Positions 23,099-29,897 of a stretch of 38,405 bases of DNA are shown piece after piece. The DNA is from an uncultured Clostridia bacterium. Its GTDB lineage: Bacteria; Bacillota; Clostridia; Oscillospirales; Ruminococcaceae. The notes beneath the pieces were generated by a model that saw nothing but the letters and a program-made list of their open reading frames with translations, made no database searches and was not told where the DNA came from. Both the position numbers and the translations under genes were made by a program. Positions within the stretch are counted from its first letter, which is position 1, and every line of letters starts with the position of its first letter. The stretch covers positions 1 to 38,405 of the forward strand of contig CANRFM010000019.1 of assembly GCA_947629905.1 (NCBI GenBank), read 5' to 3'.

Positions 23099-24898
23099 TT
23101 ACTCTACTTGCAGCAACATCCCACAAAACGGCGGCAGGTCGAGGACAAAGCACCCGTCCTCCCTCTCGATGACCGTACCGGCAGTGTCGGGGCGTGTGCC
23201 GTTGTAAATGTCCGCACTCGAATCGAGCAGCACCGTGAGCCGCTTTGCATCGCAGTGCAGAACATAATGCACCTGCGGCGCTCCCGCAAAATTAAACACC
23301 CCCACCACCGATTCTGTGGAAGAGTAGCGCTGCATCGCATAACAGCAGGGGTAATTCTGGTCGCTGTCACGCCACTGGAAACCACCCTCCGCATAGTCCC
23401 GCTCGTAGAGGGCAGAGTGCTTCAGGTAGAGGTGATTCAGTTCCCGGATGAAACGGCAGAACGCATCGTGGATCGGATAGCGCAGCAAAAACCAGTCCTG
23501 CTCCCGCTGTTCATCCCATTCCCGAAGCTGCCCCAGTTCACTGCCCATGAAGTCGAGCATCTTGCCCGGATGTACCGCATTATACAGGTAAAAAGCCCTT
23601 GCCTGCGGGAATTTTTCTTCATACTGCCCATGCATTTTCTGGAGCACAGTTGCCTTGCCGTGGACATTTTCATCATGGGAGAACGGCAGGATGTAGCACT
23701 CACTATGATAGTACAGCATGGAAAAGGTCAGCTTGTGGTAGTCGTTATACCGGAACAGCGGGTCGGTCTGAAAATAGTGCAGCGTGTCGTTCATGTACCC
23801 CATATCCCACTTGTAATCAAACCCAAGCCCCCCTGCCCAGACGGGGGCGGAGACTTTCGGGTAGTCGGTCGAATCCTCTGCGCAGAGCATGACCCCCGGA
23901 AAGCGCTTCTTCAAGCCCGCATTCATATTCCGGATAAAGCCGAGGGCACTGTTGTTCACGCCGCATTCCGGTCTGCCACGCCAGTAAATCATGCGGCTGA
24001 TGGCATCCATACGCAGCCCGTCAAAGTGGTACTCCTCCAGCCAATAGGCAGCACTCGATTGCAGGAAACTCTGCACCTCGCCTTTGGAGTGGATGAAGTT
24101 GAGGCTGCCCCATTCGCTGACGGCAATATCTTCACTGGGGTATTCGTAAAGCGCTGCGCCGTCAAAATTTGCCAGACCGTAACTGTCCCTTGCAAAATGC
24201 ACCGGCACGAAATCCAACAGCACGCCAATGCTATTCCGGTGGCAGAGGTCTATCATCTCCTTGAGCTGCGCAGCCGTCCCGTAACGGGATGTCGGGGCAA
24301 AGAAGCCTGTATTCTGATAGCCCCAGCTCTCGTCCGCCGGGTGTTCGGCAATGGGCATCAGCTCTATGTAGTTGTAGCCCATCTTCTTTATATAAGGTAT
24401 CAGCTTGTCCGCAAGTTCCGTGTAGGTGAGCCATGCACCGGCTTCATCTTCCGGGTCGTCCTTTTTCTGCATCCACGAGCCGCAGTGCAGTTCGTAGATG
24501 TGCAGGGGTCTGTCCTTACAGTCGCTCCGCTGCGCCATCCACGCTTCATCCTGAAACTGATACTCGCTCAGGTCGCAAATTACGGAACAGAATGCCGGGC
24601 GCACATCCATCCCGAAACCGTAGGGGTCGCAGTGCTCCGTATAATTCCCGTCCTCGTGCCAGATGCGGTAGAGATAGCGCTGTCCGGCTTTTGCCTGTGG
24701 GACGTTGACTTCCCAGAAGTGTTCGCTGTAGCTGCGGTGCAGTTCCCAGTCCTGCCAGTTATTGAAATCGCCGATTAACGTAATGCGCTCCGTGTGGGGC
24801 GCATATACCCGGAATGTGTAGCCCTCCCTCGCCCGGTGTGCGCCGAGGTACTTGTGTGCGTCAAACATATCACCCGTATAGAATTTATAAATGTCCAT
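23099..24898 (-). CDS. glgB: 1,4-alpha-glucan branching enzyme
   Basis: A 599-aa GH13 enzyme that makes alpha-1,6 branches in glycogen. An N-terminal CBM48 (YLGAHRAREGYTFRVYAPHTERITLIGDFNNWQ) is followed by the catalytic barrel: YNYIELMPIAEHPADESWGYQNTGFFAPTSRYGT, nucleophile D298 in GLRMDAIS, acid/base E341 in LCAEDST, third Asp D409 in SHDENVHGK, and the GH13 C-terminal beta domain. It lacks the extra N-terminal domain of the longer enterobacterial enzymes, as usual in Firmicutes. AAAGGAG precedes the ATG. Its leader holds a 46-bp hairpin element; its promoter overlaps that of the TetR gene. Confidence 0.95.
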   Translation of the reverse strand: MDIYKFYTGDMFDAHKYLGAHRAREGYTFRVYAPHTERITLIGDFNNWQDWELHRSYSEHFWEVNVPQAKAGQRYLYRIWHEDGNYTEHCDPYGFGMDVRPAFCSVICDLSEYQFQDEAWMAQRSDCKDRPLHIYELHCGSWMQKKDDPEDEAGAWLTYTELADKLIPYIKKMGYNYIELMPIAEHPADESWGYQNTGFFAPTSRYGTAAQLKEMIDLCHRNSIGVLLDFVPVHFARDSYGLANFDGAALYEYPSEDIAVSEWGSLNFIHSKGEVQSFLQSSAAYWLEEYHFDGLRMDAISRMIYWRGRPECGVNNSALGFIRNMNAGLKKRFPGVMLCAEDSTDYPKVSAPVWAGGLGFDYKWDMGYMNDTLHYFQTDPLFRYNDYHKLTFSMLYYHSECYILPFSHDENVHGKATVLQKMHGQYEEKFPQARAFYLYNAVHPGKMLDFMGSELGQLREWDEQREQDWFLLRYPIHDAFCRFIRELNHLYLKHSALYERDYAEGGFQWRDSDQNYPCCYAMQRYSSTESVVGVFNFAGAPQVHYVLHCDAKRLTVLLDSSADIYNGTRPDTAGTVIEREDGCFVLDLPPFCGMLLQVE

Positions 24899-24924
24899 GC
24901 TCTTTCTCCTTTACAAAATGCTTG

Positions 24925-24970
24925 GGCAACACCGCACAAAGACCGCCTGACGGCTTTGTACGGTGTTGCC
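24925..24970. mobile_element. Compact 46-bp form of the 173-bp MITE
   Basis: The first 38 bases equal 7348-7385, then the element closes with CGGTGTTGCC instead of continuing. The whole unit folds as one hairpin: GGCAACACCG/CGGTGTTGCC outside, CAAAG/CTTTG inside, with few mismatches. CTTG occurs on both sides (24921-24924 and 24971-24974), a likely 4-bp target duplication. It lies in the glgB leader, 26 bp before the ATG, and its right flank is the -35 box of the TetR promoter. Confidence 0.75.
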
Positions 24971-24971
24971 C

Positions 24972-25000
24972 TTGAAATATGCTGCGAAATGTGGTATAAT
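24972..25000 (+). promoter_or_regulatory. Promoter of the TetR-family gene
   Basis: TTGAAA (24972-24977), 17-nt spacer, TATAAT (24995-25000) with TGG before it. The -35 box begins inside the CTTG that flanks the compact MITE. Confidence 0.8.
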
Positions 25001-25003
25001 TTC

Positions 25004-25033
25004 ATTATACGCTACAGAATGCAGGAAACGCAA
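25004..25033 (-). promoter_or_regulatory. Possible promoter of glgB
   Basis: On the minus strand TTGCGT (25033-25028), 18-nt spacer, TATAAT (25009-25004). Its -10 box faces the TetR -10 box across 3 bp, forming the palindrome TATAATTTCATTATA (24995-25009), so the two promoters overlap and cannot easily be occupied at once. Confidence 0.6.
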
Positions 25034-25097
25034 TCTTCATTTTGCGAGTAACGTCGCTTATGCGACACATGACGAAAAATGCCGATAAGGAGGAGCT

Positions 25098-25682
25098 ATG
25101 GACAGGAGACAGGAACGCACCCGGCGCAGCATTATTAACGCCTTTCTGACACTGCGCAGTGAAAAGCCTTTGGAAAAAATCACCGTGCGGGAGCTGTCCG
25201 AACGGGCAGAGATCCACAAGGCGACCTTTTATCTGCACTACCATGATATTTATGAGCTTTCGGAAAGTCTGGAGTGGGAAGTCATCGAACGTGTGCTTGC
25301 CGGGCTGACCGACCCGACCATGCTTGTGACCGAGCCGGAACGCTTTAACGAGGAGCTGTACTGTCTGCTGATGGCGTATGAGAGCCTGTTGGGCATTCTC
25401 TTTTCCGGCAGCCGGGCAGGAATGCTTGCTGAACGGTTGGAAGTGCGGCTGAAAGAGTATATTTTCCGCCTGCACCCGGACTTGCGGGAGGATTTAGAGT
25501 ACAATGTCGTCCTGACCTACCTGATACAGGGCGGCTATCATGCCTATATGCAGTACCGGAGCGGCAATGCCAAGCGCAGTCTGCTTGCGGTGAACCGCCT
25601 TGCCTCCGCCGTGCTGCGGATGTACACGGGACAGGAAAAAAATCCGCCCGAAACGGACAGCAAACCGCAGACAGATGCATAA
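25098..25682 (+). CDS. TetR/AcrR-family transcriptional regulator
   Basis: A 194-aa protein with an N-terminal TetR helix-turn-helix (RRSIINAFLTLRSEKPLEKITVRELSERAEIHKATFYLHYHDIYEL, residues about 9-53) and a helical C-terminal ligand/dimer domain, of the type with TetR_C_33/DUF-like tails in Firmicutes (ILFSGSRAGMLAERLE, FRLHPDLREDLEYNVVLTYLIQGGYHAYMQYRSG). AAGGAGGAG precedes the ATG. It is divergent from glgB with overlapping promoters, so it may control glgB and itself; no other target is adjacent. A hairpin at 25705-25736 downstream may serve as a weak terminator. Confidence 0.92.
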   Translation: MDRRQERTRRSIINAFLTLRSEKPLEKITVRELSERAEIHKATFYLHYHDIYELSESLEWEVIERVLAGLTDPTMLVTEPERFNEELYCLLMAYESLLGILFSGSRAGMLAERLEVRLKEYIFRLHPDLREDLEYNVVLTYLIQGGYHAYMQYRSGNAKRSLLAVNRLASAVLRMYTGQEKNPPETDSKPQTDA

Positions 25683-26037
25683 TCTGAGAGTAAGGAGCGG
25701 GAAATTTGTTGCAAAAAAACTATGTTTTGCAGCAAATGTTTTCCACATCGGGAAATGCTTTTGCACAATGTGCACAAAGTGCGCCGGGTGCGGTTACAGA
25801 CATTTAGTTAAATAATTTAACGTGGATAATGAATTGACCGTTAATTTTGGCAAAAAATCGCTCAATTATTACAAATAGTAATATATGGGGTCGGTTTTCG
25901 TGAAAATTTCTAAAAAATTTTTTCGGATTTATGAAAAAATACGGTTGCATTTTTGACGGAGGAATGGTATAATTAAGATACTGGAGTATTATGCTGAAAT
26001 ATACTCACCAATCAAATTAACCATTGGAGGTGGTTGA
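25683..26037. other. AT-rich intergenic leader region of the pilus operon
   Basis: It contains a hairpin, TTTGTTGCAAAA (25705-25716) / TTTTGCAGCAAA (25725-25736), a perfect 15-nt palindrome GTTAAATAATTTAAC (25807-25821), long A/T runs upstream of the pilC promoter (possible UP element), and in the leader GAGTAT/ATACTC (25985-26005). No coding frame with a ribosome site is present. Confidence 0.55.
25945..25973 (+). promoter_or_regulatory. Promoter of the pilC-led pilus operon
   Basis: TTGCAT (25945-25950), 17-nt spacer, TATAAT (25968-25973) with TGG before it (extended -10). The expected start near 25980 gives a leader of about 58 nt. Confidence 0.8.
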
Positions 26038-27234
26038 ATGAAGAGCTTTTCCTACACCGGTACGACCCCTGCCGGAAAACAGGTCAAGGGTACGATCAAT
26101 GCCGAGGACGAAAGAGATTTTATGGCACAGGTCAGCCAGAAAGGTCTGACAAATCTCAAGTATGAGGAAAAGGACGTCAAAAGTTCAAAGACGATCAAGA
26201 AGTTCAACACAAAGGATCTGGCATTCATGTGCCGTCAGCTTGCAGCAATGCTGACATCTGGTCTGACGCTTGTCAAAGCGCTGGACATCCTCAGCAAGGA
26301 AATGCCGACCGAGCAGGCGAAGGAAGTATGGCAGAGCATCTACGAGAACGTGCAGAAAGGTGAAGCTTTCTCCACAGCACTGGAACAGTACCGGGGCGTG
26401 TTCCCGGAGTTCCTGATCTCCATGGTCGCTGCCGGTGAATCCTCCGGTTCGCTCGACACCATCATGCAGCGTATGTCCGACCATTATCAGAAGGAAAACA
26501 AGATGAACAATACGATCAAGGGCGCTATGACCTACCCGATCATTTTGGGTGTGCTCTGTATCGTCATCATCATTGCGATGTTCACCTTCATCATGCCGAC
26601 CTTCGCCGGTCTGTATGAAAGCCCGGACGATATGCCTGCCTTTACCAAGATCATGATGGCATTCTCTGATTCACTGGTACACTTCTGGTACATCTACATC
26701 GCCGTCATTGCCGGCATCATCTTTGCAGTCACATATGTCATGAAGATCCCGGCTACACGGCTGAAATGGGATAAGCTGATCATCAAGGGACCCGGCTGGG
26801 GACCTCTGGTCGTCAAGATCTATACAGCACGTTTTGCACGTACCCTTTCTTCGCTGTATTCTTCCGGTATCCCGATGGTAGAATGTCTCCAGCGTTCTTC
26901 GTCGATCTTAGGCAACCGCTATATCGACGAACTGTTCGAGAATGTCGTGGATGAGGTAAAGCAGGGCGAAACGCTTTCCGCCTCCATTCAGAGAACAGAG
27001 ATCTTCGACTCCATGTTCTGCTCGATCATCTTCGTCGGTGAGGAATCCGGTGCGCTGGATACCATCCTTGCCAAGACGGCAGAGTATTACGATGAAGAAG
27101 CAGACTCCGCAGTAGCACGTCTGGTAGGTATGCTGGAGCCTGTCATGATCATCGTCATGGGTGTTGCAGTATGTATGCTGCTGCTGGCAGTATTCCCGGC
27201 ACTGTATGGCTCTTTCGATGCTATCGCAGCTTAA
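26038..27234 (+). CDS. pilC: Type IV pilus platform protein PilC (GspF family)
   Basis: A 398-aa inner-membrane protein with two T2SF repeats: residues about 60-185 (FMCRQLAAMLTSGLTLVKALDIL, MVAAGESSGSLDTIMQRMSDHY) and about 265-390 (FARTLSSLYSSGIPMVECLQ, FVGEESGALDTILAKTAEYYDEE), each followed by a membrane helix, plus a third helix near 215-235. The N-terminal FSYTGTTPAGKQVKGTINAED is the usual lead-in. PilC is the rotor that the PilB and PilT ATPases turn to add or remove pilin. First gene of the operon; TTGGAGGTGG before the ATG. Confidence 0.95.
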   Translation: MKSFSYTGTTPAGKQVKGTINAEDERDFMAQVSQKGLTNLKYEEKDVKSSKTIKKFNTKDLAFMCRQLAAMLTSGLTLVKALDILSKEMPTEQAKEVWQSIYENVQKGEAFSTALEQYRGVFPEFLISMVAAGESSGSLDTIMQRMSDHYQKENKMNNTIKGAMTYPIILGVLCIVIIIAMFTFIMPTFAGLYESPDDMPAFTKIMMAFSDSLVHFWYIYIAVIAGIIFAVTYVMKIPATRLKWDKLIIKGPGWGPLVVKIYTARFARTLSSLYSSGIPMVECLQRSSSILGNRYIDELFENVVDEVKQGETLSASIQRTEIFDSMFCSIIFVGEESGALDTILAKTAEYYDEEADSAVARLVGMLEPVMIIVMGVAVCMLLLAVFPALYGSFDAIAA

Positions 27235-27265
27235 ACCAAAATCAAACAGAGAGGTGGAAAACTAA

Positions 27266-28951
27266 ATGCTTTCATTTGATATTACCGACAGAAAGATACG
27301 TATCATCAAGGGTACTGAGAGCAACGGCAAGATCAAGATCAGCGCCGCTGCCGAGATCGAGCTGGAGGAGGCGGTCATCGTCAACGGGCGTGTCAATGAC
27401 ATCAACCGTGTGGCAGTTATGATCAACCAAGTCCTCAAGCGCAACAATATGCCCGACAAGGAAGCGATCATTGCGATCTCTTCCAACCAGACCGTCTTTA
27501 AGGAACTGCTGATCCCCCCGAACCCGAAGGAAGCCGAGTTCATGAAGGAGATCCGTACCCAGCTGAAAGTACAGATCAATGTCGATGACTCCTACTCCGT
27601 TGCCTATGTTATCGTAGGTGAGCCGGAGGACGGCGAGAACGGTGAGAAATTGCAGAAGGTACTCGTTACCGCCTGTCCGGGCGAAGTAGTCGAGTGCTAC
27701 AGAAGCATCTTCCGGATGCTCGGCATCACGCTGAAAACCGTCATGATCGGCTGTAACGCCATCACAAAGGTGCTGCTTGCCGATGCGAAGATCAAGTCCA
27801 AGATGCCGCTGTTGGCGGTACAGATCGACAAGGGCTTCATCTCCCTGAACCTGTACGAGGACAATCAGCTTTCGTTCTCCCGTTTTGCATCTATCGACCC
27901 GGACGACTACGACAACCCGGACGACTACGTATTCGAGGCAGTCAACGAGAACATCTTCCGTATGCTCCAGTTCGCAAGAAGCCGCGGCACGGAGAACATC
28001 AACAATGTGGTATTCTACGGTGATGTGAATGCTTCGCAGGGCTTGTACAACCGGCTGATCGACGAGATGAGCAACAACGAGATCAGCGTCAGCCAGCTCA
28101 ACGTGCCGCCGCAGATCCACGGGTATCAGAACCTTGAATTTGCCCTGTATGCGAACGCCATCGGTGCTATGTTCAAGCGTAACAAGCTCACCGAGCACAT
28201 CAACCTCCTCGAACTGGAGAGCGCCGGTGCAGCTGCTGGTAAGGTAAAGGGCGACAACAACTTCATGGCAATTGCCATCGCCAGCCTTGCGGTCACGGTC
28301 GTTGCTGTCGGCGGTGTTTGGGCAGGTCTGGGCATCTGGGACAAAAGCATCAAGGATGATACCGCAAAACTTCAGGCAGACATCGATTCTCCGGAAACCG
28401 CTGCCAAGCTTGCACAGTATGATATGCTGCTCGAAAAGCGTGACGTGGTGAACAACACCAAGACACTCATTCAGAATACCAGCGACGCCTACAAGACACA
28501 GCCTGTCGTAACAGAGGACTATTATCTGGCAATCGAAGACGGCTTGGCTGCCGTGCAGGAAAATCTGTCAGGGGCTGCGGCTGCACCGGAAGGTGCTGCT
28601 CCGGCAACTCCGCTCGAAGCGCCCGTTCCGGCAAGTATCAACTACAGCAACGGTGTGTTTGATGTTCCGGTATCGGTAACTGTGAACGACCCGTATTCTC
28701 AGCAGTATCCGGCTGCGCTTGTACAGTATTATTATGATGAATATGCAGACCTGTTCTCCAATGTGACCTACAGCGGCTATACCGTTTCTGAGGAAGCCAA
28801 CGAGGAGACCGAAGAAGTTCGCAAGGTTGCAACATTCAGCTTGCAGTTCACAATCAATACAAGCGACACGCTGCCCGATCTGACGGTTGAGGAAGAGACC
28901 ACAGCGGAAGACGGCGGCGACAGCACCGGCGGCGAAGCGGCTGCGGAATAA
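27266..28951 (+). CDS. PilM-PilN fusion, type IV pilus alignment protein
   Basis: A 561-aa protein. Residues 1 to about 310 form an actin-like PilM domain (MLSFDITDRKIRIIKG, IIAISSNQTVFKELLIPPNP, LLAVQIDKGFISLNLYEDNQ, VFYGDVNASQG). Then comes the PilN start motif HINLLELES, normally the cytoplasmic N-terminus of PilN that docks in PilM, one membrane helix (FMAIAIASLAVTVVAVGGVWAGLG, about 330-355), a coiled-coil part and an outside domain of about 150 residues with an acidic tail (EEETTAEDGGDSTGG). Domain order is what a pilM-pilN gene fusion gives. In other bacteria the two are separate adjacent genes. RBS GAGAGGTGG; pilO-like follows 15 bp downstream. Confidence 0.85.
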   Translation: MLSFDITDRKIRIIKGTESNGKIKISAAAEIELEEAVIVNGRVNDINRVAVMINQVLKRNNMPDKEAIIAISSNQTVFKELLIPPNPKEAEFMKEIRTQLKVQINVDDSYSVAYVIVGEPEDGENGEKLQKVLVTACPGEVVECYRSIFRMLGITLKTVMIGCNAITKVLLADAKIKSKMPLLAVQIDKGFISLNLYEDNQLSFSRFASIDPDDYDNPDDYVFEAVNENIFRMLQFARSRGTENINNVVFYGDVNASQGLYNRLIDEMSNNEISVSQLNVPPQIHGYQNLEFALYANAIGAMFKRNKLTEHINLLELESAGAAAGKVKGDNNFMAIAIASLAVTVVAVGGVWAGLGIWDKSIKDDTAKLQADIDSPETAAKLAQYDMLLEKRDVVNNTKTLIQNTSDAYKTQPVVTEDYYLAIEDGLAAVQENLSGAAAAPEGAAPATPLEAPVPASINYSNGVFDVPVSVTVNDPYSQQYPAALVQYYYDEYADLFSNVTYSGYTVSEEANEETEEVRKVATFSLQFTINTSDTLPDLTVEEETTAEDGGDSTGGEAAAE

Positions 28952-28966
28952 AGGAGGTCGATGACA

Positions 28967-29872
28967 ATGAGAGAAATGAGCTACAGAGATAAGATGATAT
29001 GTCTTATCATTTTGATCATCATTATTTTGGCATTAGGTATCTTTTTAGGGATCAAGCCGACCTACGATAATATCGTGGCAGATCAGGCTACCTACGAAAC
29101 AACCAAGACCGAGTGGGACGGCATTCAGCAGAAACTCGATGCGATCCCCGGACTGCAGGAGCAGATCAGCTCCACGGCAAAGGAAGCCAAGGACATTGGC
29201 AAGATCTTTGTCAACGAAGTATTCAAGGACATCAACGACAACTACAGTGTCGATGAGGCAAACTACACGGTTGACCAGTACATTCAGACAGCGATCAACG
29301 ACAGTCAGCTGGAAGTTTCTTCCCTGAATCTGGGCGGCATCAGCACCGAGCAGATCTCCTACTACTATTATACCCCGAACGTAGTGACCTATTCCCTGCT
29401 CGAAGCTGCTGACATCAACGGCAATTATGCAGCAGATGTCGCAGAGCTGATGAACGTGCAGACCGTTCTGAGCGAGCGCCAGACAGCAGATATTCAGGCT
29501 GCCAACGTTGACCTGAATGTGACCGGCACCAAGGAAGGCATCATGAAGTTCCTCGCTGCGATCAAGGACGACCCGAACGCTGTCCTCGTAAAGGCTGTCA
29601 GCATCAGCGACTATAAATTTGAGGGCGGTCTGGAGGTTGACGAGGAGGGCACACCTGTTGCTCCCGAAACCCCCGCAACGCCTGAAACCCCCGCAGAAGG
29701 CGAAGAACCCCCCGCAGAGGGCGAACAGCCCGCAACCGAAGCTCCCGCACCCCCCGAGACCCCCGCAGAGGGCGGCACGGAGATCCCTGCAGGCTATTCG
29801 ACAATGACCATCAACGTTACGTTCTACAATGCAAAGGCAATCGACGACCCCGACCTTGGCGACACAGAGTAA
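28967..29872 (+). CDS. PilO-like type IV pilus assembly protein
   Basis: A 301-aa protein: short cytoplasmic N-terminus (MREMSYRDK), one membrane helix (MICLIILIIIILALGIFLG), a coiled coil (about 45-75) and an outside ferredoxin-like domain containing VSSLNLGGISTEQ and VNLNVTGTKEGIMKFLAAIKDD-type segments, the 'f-x-G-x2-G-I-M-x-F' pattern of PilO. Between that and the end is an insert rich in Pro/Glu/Thr (PETPATPETPAEGEEPPAEG, about 230-275). I chose ATG 28967, 9 nt after AAAGGAGG; ATG 28961 is too near. Role: inner-membrane alignment complex with PilMN. Confidence 0.82.
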   Translation: MREMSYRDKMICLIILIIIILALGIFLGIKPTYDNIVADQATYETTKTEWDGIQQKLDAIPGLQEQISSTAKEAKDIGKIFVNEVFKDINDNYSVDEANYTVDQYIQTAINDSQLEVSSLNLGGISTEQISYYYYTPNVVTYSLLEAADINGNYAADVAELMNVQTVLSERQTADIQAANVDLNVTGTKEGIMKFLAAIKDDPNAVLVKAVSISDYKFEGGLEVDEEGTPVAPETPATPETPAEGEEPPAEGEQPATEAPAPPETPAEGGTEIPAGYSTMTINVTFYNAKAIDDPDLGDTE

Positions 29873-29897
29873 AGGACTCTGATGAAAGGTGGTTAGG

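Noticed and set aside
23048-24778. 576-codon open frame on the plus strand
   Set aside because: Antisense to glgB with its three catalytic residues; composition shadow.
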